Positions 1-8,986 of a DNA stretch of 23,434 nucleotides are shown here, in pieces. A program made the position numbers and the translations under genes. Position 1 is the first letter of the stretch. Each line of letters opens with the position of its first letter. The notes under the pieces were generated by a model. The model worked only from the letters and a program-made list of their open reading frames with translations. It made no database searches and was not told the origin of the DNA. Source of the stretch: Planctomycetaceae bacterium (GTDB taxonomy: Bacteria > Planctomycetota > Planctomycetia > Pirellulales > Pirellulaceae); the NCBI GenBank assembly GCA_002702965.1, contig PADE01000117.1, positions 34,515 through 57,948 on the forward strand, in the 5' to 3' direction.

Positions 1-2477
1 GCGAGGCGAACTTCCACCTTCTCACCGCGATAAATGACCCCTTTCGTAATCCCCTGGGTTGTGCCGCAATCCTTCATCGTGATCACGACGTTCTGCGCAA
101 CATCCGCTAGTTTGCGGGTCAAGTAACCCGAGTCGGCCGTCTTGAGCGCCGTGTCTGCCAAGCCTTTGCGGGCACCATGAGTCGAACTGAAGTACTCCAG
201 GACGGTCAGACCTTCCCGAAAATTAGCCTTGATGGGCGTCTCGATAATCTCGCCGGTCGGCTTGGCCATCAATCCTCGCATGCCGGCCAATTGTCGAATC
301 TGTTCGATTCCACCGCGAGCGCCCGAATTCGCCATCAGAAACACCGGATTCACATAACCGTGGCCGCCACGATCATCCGATTGCATGGCGTCCATCATTT
401 CACCGGTGATGACTTCACGCGCATGTGTCCACGTGTCGAGCACTTGGTTGTAGCGCTCCTGATTGGTGATCACCCCGCGATCGTACAACCGCTTGTAACG
501 CAAGACATTTTTCTCTGCGTCGGTGATGTATCGTTCCTTCGAGTCAGGAGTCACCAGGTCGTCGGTCGCAAAGGAAAGTCCACTGCGTGTGCTCTCTCGG
601 AATCCGAGCCGATTCATCCGATCGAGTAATTCGATTGTCGCCTTGCGCCCCAACCGCTGGTAACAATCCGAAATGACCGTTGCCAGGTCGCCCGACTTGA
701 GAGGCATGTTGTAGAAGTCCATCCCAGCCGGCAACATCATATTGAACATGACGCGACCGTAGGTGGTCTGGATAAGTCCTCCATGTTGCACCTTCTCGTC
801 TTCACTCTTCAGCTGTCGGTTTTCCGGCAGCCGCACGTGAATCGGAGCGTGCAGGTCGACACACCCCAGCGAGTAGGCCAGGTCCGCTTCGTCGAGGGAT
901 GAAAACTTCGTTCCCTCGCCCTTGCGATTGGGGAGTTCGATGGTGATGTAGTTACAACCCATCACCGTATCCTGTGACGGACTCATGATCGGCCGGCCGT
1001 TCGCCGGGCTGAAGATGTTATTCGTAGACATCATCAGCGTATGAGATTCGACTTGGGCTTCGATCGACAATGGCAAGTGGACCGCCATTTGGTCACCGTC
1101 AAAATCGGCGTTGAAGCCCTTGCAGACCAGCGGGTGCAAGTGGATCGCATTACCTTCGACCAAAACCGGTTCAAAAGCCTGAATACCCATGCGGTGCAGG
1201 GTGGGAGCCCGATTCAACAAAACAGGATGGTTCTGAATCACCTGTTCGAGAATATCCCAGACCTCTTCATCTTTGCGCTCCAACATTTTCTTGGCCGACT
1301 TGATCGTGTCCGCATGCCCCATCTCCTTCAGCTTGCGGATAATGAACGGCTGATAGAGTTCCAACGCGATCTTTTTCGGTAGACCACACTGATGCAACTT
1401 CAGTCGAGGACCGACCACGATCACGCTGCGAGCAGAGTAGTCAACTCGTTTGCCGAGTAGGTTTTCGCGAAAGCGCCCCTGCTTTCCTTTGATCATGTCG
1501 GTGAGTGATTTGAGGGGGCGATTACTGCTGCCGAGCACCGGACGCTTACAGCGGTTATTGTCAAACAACGCGTCAACCGACTGTTGCAACATCCGCTTTT
1601 CGTTGCGAATGATGACTTCCGGCGCGTTCAGATCCACCAGTTTTCGGAGGCGGTTGTTGCGGTTGATGATGCGGCGATAGAGATCGTTCAAGTCGCTCGT
1701 CGCAAAATTACCACTGTCGAGCAGCACCAGCGGCCGTAGATCGGGCGGGATGACCGGGATCACATCCAGAATCATCCACTCGGGTTTGTTGTCGCTGTCG
1801 CGTATCGACTCGACAATTTTCAACCGGTTCGTGAGGTCCTTGCTTTTTTGCTTCGACTTGGTTTCGGCAAGTTGGATGCGTAGTTCTTCCGACAGACGCA
1901 CGAGGTCCAAGTTCATCAACAACTTGCGGACCGCCTCGGCCCCCATTTCCGCATCAAAGCTGCCGTCCCCGTATTGTTCACGCGCTGCGCGGTAGTCCTC
2001 TTCGGTCAGCAACTGTTGCGCCTCAAGCTCCGTCGTGCCCGGGTCGACGACCACGTAGTCCTGAAAGTAGATCACTTTCTCCAGGCTCGATGTCTTCATA
2101 TCGAGTAGATTGCCGAGCCGACTGGGCATCGCTTTGAAAAACCAGATATGAACGATCGGGGCTGCCAGTTCAATGTGCCCCATCCGTTTTCGGCGCACTC
2201 TTGAATGCGTCACCTTGACGCCGCAGCGATCGCAGATCATCCCCTTGTATTTCATCCCGCGATACTTACCACAGGCACATTCCCAGTCTTTTTCTGGACC
2301 GAAAATCCGCTCGCAAAACAGGCCGTCTTTTTCCGGGCGGTAAGTGCGGTAGTTAATCGTCTCGGGCTTCTTCACTTCACCGAACGACCAACTGCGAATG
2401 TCGTGCGGTCTGGCCAGGCTGATCTTGACCGAAGCGTAATCGTTAATGCGATCGTAAGACATGTCGCCAATGGTCAT
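1..2477 (-). CDS. rpoC: DNA-directed RNA polymerase beta' subunit (partial, C-terminus beyond the left edge)
   Basis: This is the catalytic beta' subunit of RNA polymerase. About 825 codons are present and the rest lies off the window. The start is the ATG at 2477 (MTIGDMSYDRINDYASVKIS), with AAGGAG at 2487-2492 nine bases upstream. The N-terminal zinc ribbon is visible as C67, C69, C82 and C85. The absolutely conserved magnesium-binding motif NADFDGD lies at residues 456-462 (bases 1092-1112), close to its place in E. coli. Near the left edge the segment DSGYLTRKLADVAQ is followed by CGTTQG, whose cysteine (residue 804) is the first ligand of the second zinc site. The gene follows rpoB after 202 bases. 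No frameshift or odd insertion is visible in the part present. Confidence 0.98.
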   Translation of the reverse strand, partial: MTIGDMSYDRINDYASVKISLARPHDIRSWSFGEVKKPETINYRTYRPEKDGLFCERIFGPEKDWECACGKYRGMKYKGMICDRCGVKVTHSRVRRKRMGHIELAAPIVHIWFFKAMPSRLGNLLDMKTSSLEKVIYFQDYVVVDPGTTELEAQQLLTEEDYRAAREQYGDGSFDAEMGAEAVRKLLMNLDLVRLSEELRIQLAETKSKQKSKDLTNRLKIVESIRDSDNKPEWMILDVIPVIPPDLRPLVLLDSGNFATSDLNDLYRRIINRNNRLRKLVDLNAPEVIIRNEKRMLQQSVDALFDNNRCKRPVLGSSNRPLKSLTDMIKGKQGRFRENLLGKRVDYSARSVIVVGPRLKLHQCGLPKKIALELYQPFIIRKLKEMGHADTIKSAKKMLERKDEEVWDILEQVIQNHPVLLNRAPTLHRMGIQAFEPVLVEGNAIHLHPLVCKGFNADFDGDQMAVHLPLSIEAQVESHTLMMSTNNIFSPANGRPIMSPSQDTVMGCNYITIELPNRKGEGTKFSSLDEADLAYSLGCVDLHAPIHVRLPENRQLKSEDEKVQHGGLIQTTYGRVMFNMMLPAGMDFYNMPLKSGDLATVISDCYQRLGRKATIELLDRMNRLGFRESTRSGLSFATDDLVTPDSKERYITDAEKNVLRYKRLYDRGVITNQERYNQVLDTWTHAREVITGEMMDAMQSDDRGGHGYVNPVFLMANSGARGGIEQIRQLAGMRGLMAKPTGEIIETPIKANFREGLTVLEYFSSTHGARKGLADTALKTADSGYLTRKLADVAQNVVITMKDCGTTQGITKGVIYRGEKVEVRL

Positions 2478-2486
2478 ATGCCCTTG

Positions 2487-2492
2487 CTCCTT
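2487..2492 (-). promoter_or_regulatory. Ribosome binding site of rpoC
   Basis: AAGGAG on the minus strand, nine bases before the ATG at 2477. It fixes the rpoC start, because no other in-frame start nearby has a comparable site. Seen directly in the sequence. Confidence 0.75.
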
Positions 2493-2679
2493 GAGAGTTC
2501 GGAAGCAATCAATTCAAAAGGAAACGTCCGACAGAACAACCACGTGTCTGTGCTCGTTCGTGTGCTTCCCCGATAATTTCTGTCTCTGGTCATTTTCTGT
2601 TCAGTTGGACTGGGAACCGCAGCACCGAGAACCACCCACCGTCTCTGTACGCGGATCTGCTTTCACTACCGCTGTTTCA

Positions 2680-5600
2680 TCAAATCCGTCGTTTTTCGAG
2701 TTGCATGTTCAAAGCCAATCCTCTGATCTCGTTGGTTAGCACATCAAAACTGGCGGGGGTCCCCGCCTCCAAAGTATTCTCGCCTTTTACCATCGACTCG
2801 TAGATCTTGGTACGTCCTTCAACGTCGTCGCTCTTGACCGTCAACAACTCCTGCAAGATGTAGGCTGCGCCGTAGGCCTCCAATGCCCAAACCTCCATTT
2901 CACCGAAACGCTGGCCACCGAATCGAGCCTTCCCACCCAACGGTTGCTGGGTGATCAACGAATAAGGACCGGTGCTACGAGCGTGAACTTTCTCGTCAAC
3001 CAAGTGGTGCAGTTTGAGCATGTAGATGTAGCCAACCGTCACCTCTTGCTCGAGCGGTTCGCCCGTGCGGCCATCTAATAACCGAGACTTACCGTGCGAC
3101 GCCAAGCCGGCTTCAGCGAGGCAGTCATTGATTTCCTGCTCATTGGCACCGTTAAACACGGGTGTCACAGCCTGATAGCCGGCCGCCGCCGCGGCCCACC
3201 CCAGGTGGGTCTCCAGAATCTGTCCTACGTTCATTCGGCTGGGAACGCCAAGCGGGTTGAGCATGATCTGGATCGGCCTACCATCCTCCAAATAAGGCAT
3301 GTCCTCGACCGGCAAGATCTTGGCAATAACCCCTTTATTACCATGTCGTCCCGCCATCTTGTCGCCTACCGAAATCACGCGTTTGGTGGCGATGTAAACC
3401 TTGACCATCTGCAGCACCCCGCTGCGAAGTTCGTCGCCGCGTTTCATGCTGTTTAGCGTCCGGTCGCGCGCATCGATCGCCTCTTCAACTTCGGGCCATT
3501 TGGTGCGGTAGATCTGCTCCGCTTCCTTGATCTTTGCGGCGCTGCGCATGTTGCCCGTGACCGACCGCAACTGGAATCCGGTGGCGCGCTCGGCGACAAA
3601 CTTGGGGTCCTGGTCGCCCGCCAGTGGGGTACCATCCTCGTCCGTCAGGTTACGACCCAACGACAATTCCAACTCGCTGATGAGTTCTCCGAAGACCGTC
3701 GCGATACCGCGACTGCCCTCGGTTTCAGCCTGTTTGAGCTCCTTCTCAAACACACGTCGCTCTTCATCCGAAAGACTCATGCGGCGCGAGAATCTCTGGG
3801 CATCGATAACGATTCCCTCGATCCCGGAAGGAACTTCCAACGAATCGTTCTTGACGTCTTCGCCTGCCCGGCCAAAAATCGCGTGCAATAACTTCTCTTC
3901 GGGTGTCAATTCGGTTTTCGATTTAGGTGAAACCTTGCCAACTAGAATTTCACCCGGTCGTACGTAGGTCCCAACCTCGACGATGCCGTATTCATCCAGA
4001 TTGCGAAGCGCTTTCTCGCTGACATTTGGAATGTCGCGGGTGAATTCCTCTCGACCTAACTTCGTTTCTCGGATTTCGACATCGAACTCCTCGATGTGGA
4101 TCGATGTGTAGGTGTCATTCTTGACCAGTTCTTCGCTGATGATGATCGCATCCTCGAAGTTGTAGCCGTCGAATGACATAAACCCAACTAGGACATTCCG
4201 CCCCAACGACAACTCGCCGTTGCGGGTCGCTGCACCATCCGCAATCACCTGGCCTTTTTCGACCTTGTCGCCGGGCTTAACGATCGGTTTTTGGTTCAAA
4301 CAAGTTCGTTCATTCAGTCCGACATACTTCTTCAACGAGTGAACTTGCTTGCCGATCTCAATCCTGCGCGAATCGACATAGGTGACTTTGCCAGCCTTTT
4401 CAGCGGTGACCACCATGCTGCTGTTGCGGGCGACCTCTATCTCCATCCCGGTCGCGACAATCGGTGGCTCGGCAACCAACAATGGCACCGCTTGCCGTTG
4501 CATGTTCGAACCCATCAGCGCCCGGTTCGCATCGTCGTGTTCCAAGAAGGGAATCAGACCGGCCGAGACTCCGACCATTTGGCTCGGCGCTACATCGATG
4601 TACTCGACCCCTTCGGGGGCAACCATCTCAAAATCGGAACGGTGCCGAGCTACCAACACCGAGTCGGTGATACGGTCTTGGTCCACTGTTGTATCCGCCG
4701 GAGCCACAAAAGCCTCCGATTCCTCATCCGCTCGCAACCAAGCAACATCCGATGTCAACTTTCCTTTCTTCACGATTCGGTAGGGCGTGACCAAGAATCC
4801 GTAGTGGTCGACCCCCGCGTAAATCGCCAGACTGGAAATCAAACCGATGTTCGTTCCCTCCGGCGTTTCGATCGGACAGATGCGGCCGTAGTGCGAGATA
4901 TGGACGTCGCGGACTTCGAATCCCGCGCGCTTGCGATTCAATCCCCCCGGTCCCAATGCGGACAATCGACGTTCGTGTGTCAGTTGTGCCAACGGATTTG
5001 TCTGATCAACGACTTGTGAAAGTTCTCCTCTCCCGAAGAAATACTCGATGGCGGCGGAGATACTCTTCGGATTGATCAGACTTCGCGGCGTCATGTCTTC
5101 CTGGTCTTTCAGACTCATGCGTTCCTGCACAGTCCGTCGTAATTTCAGGAAGCCCTTTCGCAACTCATCACTGGCCAGTTCGTCGATCGTGCGCAATCGT
5201 CGATTTCCGAGGTGATCGATATCGTCGACCTCCGCCCCGTCCTCGCCCCCGGCCAATGCCAACAAATACTGTACCGCCGCAATCAGATCCTCGGGCCGAA
5301 GTGTCATCTCTTTTTCGGAAACATCGAGCTCCAACTTGCGGTTGATACGAAATCGCCCGACGTGTCCGAGGCGATATCGATTCACGTCGTAGAACTTCTC
5401 GGCAAACAGGGTGCGAGCTTTCTCCAATTGGGGCGGGTTGCCGGGTCGCAACCGCTGGTAGATCCGCAGTAGCGCTTCCTCGTGACTCGAAGTCACATCG
5501 TCCGCTAGGCTGTTAAAAATCAATGGTGTTTTGGGAAGTTCAAGTACCTCCACCTTTTTCACACCCGAAGAACAAATCGTCTCCGCTGCGTTCTTCGTGA

Positions 5601-6399
5601 TCCGCTGCCCGGCCTCCACGAGAATCTCTCCAGCCCGGTCCGAGGTCGCCGGATAGACGACGTCGTCGACGGCAATCTTGTTTTCAATCTTGATGACGCT
5701 GCGCCCATCTACTACCTTCTCGACACTCGAATCGTAAAAGGTACGCAAGATGTCGGCGTCGGTGCCGAACCGTGGATCCATCGCCCGAATCAACGTCATC
5801 GCGGAGAATTTTCCGCTCTGATCGATGCGCACCGTCAGTGCGTCCTTCTTGGTGGCATTGATTTCGATCCAACTGCCCCGCTCGGGAATCACGCGACAAC
5901 TGGCCAGCTTGCGGTCCGATGTCCCATCGGTGTCAAGCACAAAATCGACACCCGGACTTCGGTGCAATTGGCTTACCACGACGCGCTCGGCTCCATTGAT
6001 GATGAACTCGCCACCGCCAAGCATGATCGGCAAGTCACCCAGATAACCTTCCTCTTCGATGGCCTCGTCCTTGACGAGACGCAACCAGACACGAAACGGT
6101 CGACCGTAGGTGAGGCGCAGCTGGCGGCACTCGTCGGGGGAATATCGCGGTTTTCCCAACTCGTACTTGATGTACTCGAGCTTGACCTGCTTGTCATAGC
6201 TCTCGATGGGAAAGATCTCTCTCAACACACCCTCCATCCCGTGATCCTTGCGGCTCAGTGAATTCACTTCCGCCTGCAAGAATGCCGCATAACTTTTCGT
6301 TTGGATCTTCGTCAAATCGGGAGTGACGTGGGATTCACGCCCACTTCCAAAGCGACGCGAGTGCGTCGGGACCAGGCGGCGTTCGACAGGAGTAGCCAT
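2680..6399 (-). CDS. rpoB: DNA-directed RNA polymerase beta subunit
   Basis: This is the beta subunit of RNA polymerase, 1239 residues, between the roughly 1180 of Firmicutes and the 1342 of E. coli. The start is ATG at 6399 (MATPVERRLVPTHSRRFGSG), preceded by GGAG nine bases upstream. Hallmarks include the rifampicin-pocket cluster at residues 460-482, followed by SALGPGGLNRKRAGFEVRDVH and RICPIETPEGTNIGLI. The active-centre segment GDKMAGRHGNKGVIAKILP is present, as is the C-terminal clamp-side block GGKARFGGQRFGEMEVWALE. The rifampicin cluster differs from E. coli at the positions equivalent to F514 and M515 (both Val) and N518 (Thr), while D516, H526 and S531 are kept. It lies between rplL (199-base gap) and rpoC (202-base gap). 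No promoter or terminator was recognised in either gap. Confidence 0.98.
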   Translation of the reverse strand: MATPVERRLVPTHSRRFGSGRESHVTPDLTKIQTKSYAAFLQAEVNSLSRKDHGMEGVLREIFPIESYDKQVKLEYIKYELGKPRYSPDECRQLRLTYGRPFRVWLRLVKDEAIEEEGYLGDLPIMLGGGEFIINGAERVVVSQLHRSPGVDFVLDTDGTSDRKLASCRVIPERGSWIEINATKKDALTVRIDQSGKFSAMTLIRAMDPRFGTDADILRTFYDSSVEKVVDGRSVIKIENKIAVDDVVYPATSDRAGEILVEAGQRITKNAAETICSSGVKKVEVLELPKTPLIFNSLADDVTSSHEEALLRIYQRLRPGNPPQLEKARTLFAEKFYDVNRYRLGHVGRFRINRKLELDVSEKEMTLRPEDLIAAVQYLLALAGGEDGAEVDDIDHLGNRRLRTIDELASDELRKGFLKLRRTVQERMSLKDQEDMTPRSLINPKSISAAIEYFFGRGELSQVVDQTNPLAQLTHERRLSALGPGGLNRKRAGFEVRDVHISHYGRICPIETPEGTNIGLISSLAIYAGVDHYGFLVTPYRIVKKGKLTSDVAWLRADEESEAFVAPADTTVDQDRITDSVLVARHRSDFEMVAPEGVEYIDVAPSQMVGVSAGLIPFLEHDDANRALMGSNMQRQAVPLLVAEPPIVATGMEIEVARNSSMVVTAEKAGKVTYVDSRRIEIGKQVHSLKKYVGLNERTCLNQKPIVKPGDKVEKGQVIADGAATRNGELSLGRNVLVGFMSFDGYNFEDAIIISEELVKNDTYTSIHIEEFDVEIRETKLGREEFTRDIPNVSEKALRNLDEYGIVEVGTYVRPGEILVGKVSPKSKTELTPEEKLLHAIFGRAGEDVKNDSLEVPSGIEGIVIDAQRFSRRMSLSDEERRVFEKELKQAETEGSRGIATVFGELISELELSLGRNLTDEDGTPLAGDQDPKFVAERATGFQLRSVTGNMRSAAKIKEAEQIYRTKWPEVEEAIDARDRTLNSMKRGDELRSGVLQMVKVYIATKRVISVGDKMAGRHGNKGVIAKILPVEDMPYLEDGRPIQIMLNPLGVPSRMNVGQILETHLGWAAAAAGYQAVTPVFNGANEQEINDCLAEAGLASHGKSRLLDGRTGEPLEQEVTVGYIYMLKLHHLVDEKVHARSTGPYSLITQQPLGGKARFGGQRFGEMEVWALEAYGAAYILQELLTVKSDDVEGRTKIYESMVKGENTLEAGTPASFDVLTNEIRGLALNMQLEKRRI

Positions 6400-6598
6400 A
6401 AGAAATCACTCCGTGCAGGGTTCAAGAGGCAGTGGCGAACGCACCGGTCGGCCGACCCAACCATCGGCGCAAACCGGTAACCCGACATCCACAAGCACGC
6501 TCAAATGCTTGACCTGGAAGACGTTTCGGGATAATCGCAAGGCACCCGCGGCGTCGATTGGTGTCGACGTCGCTCAATTGAGGGGGAGGAAGTTCAAC

Positions 6599-7012
6599 CT
6601 ACTTGAGTTCGACCGACGCACCAGCTTCTTCTAGTTCGGCCTTCAGTTTCTCAGCATCTTCCTTCGAGATCTGCTCCTTGATCGTTGCGGGCGCCGCTTC
6701 AACCAATTTCTTGGCTTCCATGAGCGTGGATCCGGTAAGCTTCTTCACTTCCTTCACAACGTTCAGTTTCTTGTCACCGAATCCTGTCAGAATCACGTCG
6801 AATTCCGTTTGCTCCTCAACGGCGGCTTCGCCGCCAGCTCCGTCCGCGGGCATCGCCGCCATCACCGCGCCACCCGCCGCCGGCTCGATTCCGTGCTCGT
6901 CCTTAAGATAGTCGCTCAATTCCTTGGCCTGTTTCAAGGTGAGTTCGGCGATCTTGTCGCCCAACTCCTTGGTCTCCGCTGAAAATTCCAGCGTTGCGGT
7001 CGTTTCAGACAT
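6599..7012 (-). CDS. rplL: Large ribosomal subunit protein bL12 (L7/L12)
   Basis: This is the stalk protein of the 50S subunit, which recruits GTPase translation factors including the EF-Tu encoded in this same cluster. It has 137 residues, slightly longer than the usual 120-130. The start is the ATG at 7012 (MSETTATLEFSAETKELGDK) with AGAAAGGA about 11 bases upstream. The reading frame stays open further upstream, but that stretch has no ribosomal character. The N-terminal dimerisation helices, a short Ala/Gly/Pro-rich hinge (residues about 37-55) and the C-terminal domain (EFDVILTGFGDKKLNVVKEV through VELK) appear in order. It follows rplJ after 101 bases. An L7/L12 dimerisation domain binds the L10 C-terminus, which matches the neighbouring gene. 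Confidence 0.97.
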   Translation of the reverse strand: MSETTATLEFSAETKELGDKIAELTLKQAKELSDYLKDEHGIEPAAGGAVMAAMPADGAGGEAAVEEQTEFDVILTGFGDKKLNVVKEVKKLTGSTLMEAKKLVEAAPATIKEQISKEDAEKLKAELEEAGASVELK

Positions 7013-7113
7013 CGTGGTTTTGGTCCTTTCTGACGACAGTGACTGGCGGAACGAGATGACCCCCGACCCGCATGTTTGCATTTGACGCGGTGTTGACGCA
7101 CCCCGCGGGCGTT

Positions 7114-7644
7114 TCAGTCTTCGCTTTCCTCCCCTTCCGATTTCTGCTCGATCTGACTGGCCACCGCACCACCCGGTGCTAACACCTGCCCAGCCAGCTT
7201 GCTGCCCGGACCGAGAATCTGACCTGCCAGCAGGCTCAACTGCTCCTGCCGATTCGGCCATTTGCTCATCTCCCGTACACGGTCCGGGCTCAGCTGCTGT
7301 CCGTCCATGACGCCGCCGCGGGCCGCGAACTTCTCAAATTCCGAACCCTTGTCCAGGCCGGTAACTTCTTTGACGAGGGAGATGAAGTCATCTCCGCCCC
7401 ACAGCAGCGCCAACGTTCCTCCGACGCCGTCCAGCGCGGCACCCAATTGGGTGCCTTCGGTAGCCCGCTTGGCGAGGCTGTTCTTGACCACCATCAGCTT
7501 GATACCCTTGGAGCGCAAATCGCGCCGCAAACGCACCGTGGAGTTTGCATCGATGCCGATCACGTCAACCAACAGCGCGTCATCGACGCCTTCTAAACGG
7601 CCGCGGAGGTCATCGGCGATGAGGTTTTTTACATACTTACTCAT
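7114..7644 (-). CDS. rplJ: Large ribosomal subunit protein uL10
   Basis: L10 anchors L7/L12 dimers to 23S rRNA at the stalk base. It has 176 residues, normal for the family. The start is ATG at 7644 (MSKYVKNLIADDLRGRLEGV). The motif IKLMVVKNSLAKRA, typical of the L10 rRNA-binding domain, is at about residues 49-62. The helical C-terminus (residues about 130-165) contains LAGQILGPGSKLAGQVLAPG, the L12-binding spine, and the tail is acidic. The ribosome binding site is weak (GAGAT-like), which would fit translational control. It follows rplA after 91 bases, a gap that can fold and may act as the L10 leader in which L10-L12 complexes repress translation in other bacteria. Confidence 0.96.
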   Translation of the reverse strand: MSKYVKNLIADDLRGRLEGVDDALLVDVIGIDANSTVRLRRDLRSKGIKLMVVKNSLAKRATEGTQLGAALDGVGGTLALLWGGDDFISLVKEVTGLDKGSEFEKFAARGGVMDGQQLSPDRVREMSKWPNRQEQLSLLAGQILGPGSKLAGQVLAPGGAVASQIEQKSEGEESED

Positions 7645-7735
7645 GATTTCATCTATCTCTAAGCCGCGTCAGGGATCCTGCCGTGGGTTCCTTCGTTTGG
7701 CTTTCTGTCCGCGGTCTTGCGAGGAACTTCGAACG
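7645..7735 (-). promoter_or_regulatory. Possible L10-type autoregulatory leader before rplJ
   Basis: In other bacteria the L10-L12 complex binds a structured leader just upstream of rplJ. In this 91-base gap, CCGCG (bases 7710-7714, minus strand) can pair with CGCGG (7664-7668). Between them a small hairpin CAGG-ATC-CCTG spans 7680-7670. The position and foldability fit a leader. I cannot confirm the L10-binding kink-turn, so the assignment is inference. Confidence 0.3.
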
Positions 7736-8413
7736 TCAAGCGGCAATACGAATTCCCGGACTCATGGTTCCGCAAACCGAGATACCCCGCACATAGGTGC
7801 CTTTGAGCGTCATCGGCTTGAGGTTGACAATGTGGTCGATAAACGCCTGGACGTTTTCCGTTAACTGTTGCACGTCGAAGCTCATCTTGCCGACGACGGC
7901 ATGCACATTTCCGCCAGCATCGTTACGAAATTCAACTTTGCCCGCCTTGTATTCTCTGACGACCCGAGCGACATCGGGAGTTACCGTGCCGGCGCGGGGC
8001 GATGGCATTAAGCCGCGCGGACCGAGAACACGCCCCAAAGGACCGACCAATCCCATCATGTCCGGTGCGGCGATGCAAGTATCGAAATCGGTCCACCCAC
8101 CTTTGATTTTGGTGGCCAGTTCCTCCTGACCCACTTCGTCTGCACCCGCCTCCTCGGCGGCGGCGACCATTTCACCCTTGGCGAACACGATCACGCGCTG
8201 GGCGCGGCCAATGCCATGCGGCAAGACCAACGAACCACGCACAATCTGATCGGCCTGCTTGGGATCAATGCCCAATCGCATATGGATCTCGACGGTCTGG
8301 TCAAACTTCGTCGTGTCGAACGTCTTTAGCGTCTCGACCGCATCCGCAAGCGGAACCGCCTCAACTCCCTGACGATCGGCCAGGGCCTTGAATCGTTTGG
8401 ATTGTTTCGCCAT
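7736..8413 (-). CDS. rplA: Large ribosomal subunit protein uL1
   Basis: L1 is the mobile stalk protein that helps deacylated tRNA leave the E site, and in other bacteria it represses the rplK-rplA mRNA. It has 225 residues, near the family norm of about 230. It starts with MAKQSKRFKALADRQGVE at 8413. Conserved blocks are HMRLGIDPKQADQIVRGSLV (about 44-63), the motif LGRVLGPRGLMPSPRAGTV (about 126-144) and the C-terminal MTLKGTYVRGISVCGTMSPG. No Shine-Dalgarno sequence is visible: the bases just before the ATG are A-rich. Translation may therefore depend on coupling to rplK or on leaderless-like initiation. The gap to rplK is 96 bases. Confidence 0.97.
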   Translation of the reverse strand: MAKQSKRFKALADRQGVEAVPLADAVETLKTFDTTKFDQTVEIHMRLGIDPKQADQIVRGSLVLPHGIGRAQRVIVFAKGEMVAAAEEAGADEVGQEELATKIKGGWTDFDTCIAAPDMMGLVGPLGRVLGPRGLMPSPRAGTVTPDVARVVREYKAGKVEFRNDAGGNVHAVVGKMSFDVQQLTENVQAFIDHIVNLKPMTLKGTYVRGISVCGTMSPGIRIAA

Positions 8414-8509
8414 TTATTTTTCTGCCACGGGCAAAAGAAAAGGGGCCAGCCCATCCGTGCCATCTCATCTCAGTCCTGGCAGACAATCCAAGTTTGCCAG
8501 CTCTCGGAA

Positions 8510-8938
8510 TCAACCGTCTACTACGTCAAGACCCATACTACGGGCCGTGCCGGCAATCATCTGCCGAGCATTCTCCAAGTCACTGGCATTCAGATCGGCC
8601 ATCTTCTTCTGTGCAATTTCATCCAGTTGAGCAACCGTCACCTGTCCGACTTTCTCTTTGTTGGGAACACCTGAGCCCTTGGCAATTCCCGCCGCCTGTT
8701 TGAGCAACGAAGCGGCCGGTGGGCTCTTGGTAATGAAGTCAAATGAGCGGTCACCGTAAACCGTCACGATGACCGGAATCGGCGTCCCATTGTACTCCTT
8801 GGTCCGATCGTTGAATTGCTGCACGAACTGACCGAGGTTGATGCCAAACTTACCCAATGAAGTCCCCACAGGTGGGGCTGGGGTCGCCTGGCCACCGGGC
8901 ACCTGAAACTTCGCCTGGCCCATCATCTGCTTTGCCAT
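8510..8938 (-). CDS. rplK: Large ribosomal subunit protein uL11
   Basis: L11 forms the GTPase-associated centre with 23S rRNA. The chosen start is the ATG at 8938 (MAKQMMGQAKFQVPGGQATP), giving the usual 142 residues. A GTG four codons upstream (8950) is possible but lacks conservation. The N-terminal domain has the proline-rich VPGGQATPAPPVGTSLGKFG, where thiostrepton-class antibiotics and release factors meet L11. The C-terminal rRNA-binding domain has VGQVTVAQLDEIAQKKMADL and AGTARSMGLDV. It lies 48 bases after nusG and is the first of the rplKAJL genes. No separate promoter was recognised before it. Confidence 0.97.
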   Translation of the reverse strand: MAKQMMGQAKFQVPGGQATPAPPVGTSLGKFGINLGQFVQQFNDRTKEYNGTPIPVIVTVYGDRSFDFITKSPPAASLLKQAAGIAKGSGVPNKEKVGQVTVAQLDEIAQKKMADLNASDLENARQMIAGTARSMGLDVVDG

Positions 8939-8986
8939 CGTCTGCTTCACTCAATACAAGAGAAGTGGAATTCCATTCCCCGGGTC

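Noticed and set aside
4291..5019. A 242-codon open frame on the plus strand
   Set aside because: It lies entirely antisense to rpoB, whose sequence is conserved throughout. The frame is a by-product of GC-rich coding bias.
7013..7261. N-terminally extended rplL reading frame
   Set aside because: The extra 83 codons overlap the rplJ gene and its spacer and show no conservation. The ATG at 7012 has a ribosome binding site.
8939..8950. GTG at 8950 as the rplK start
   Set aside because: L11 proteins begin at the MAK-type start seen at 8938. The longer form adds four non-conserved residues.
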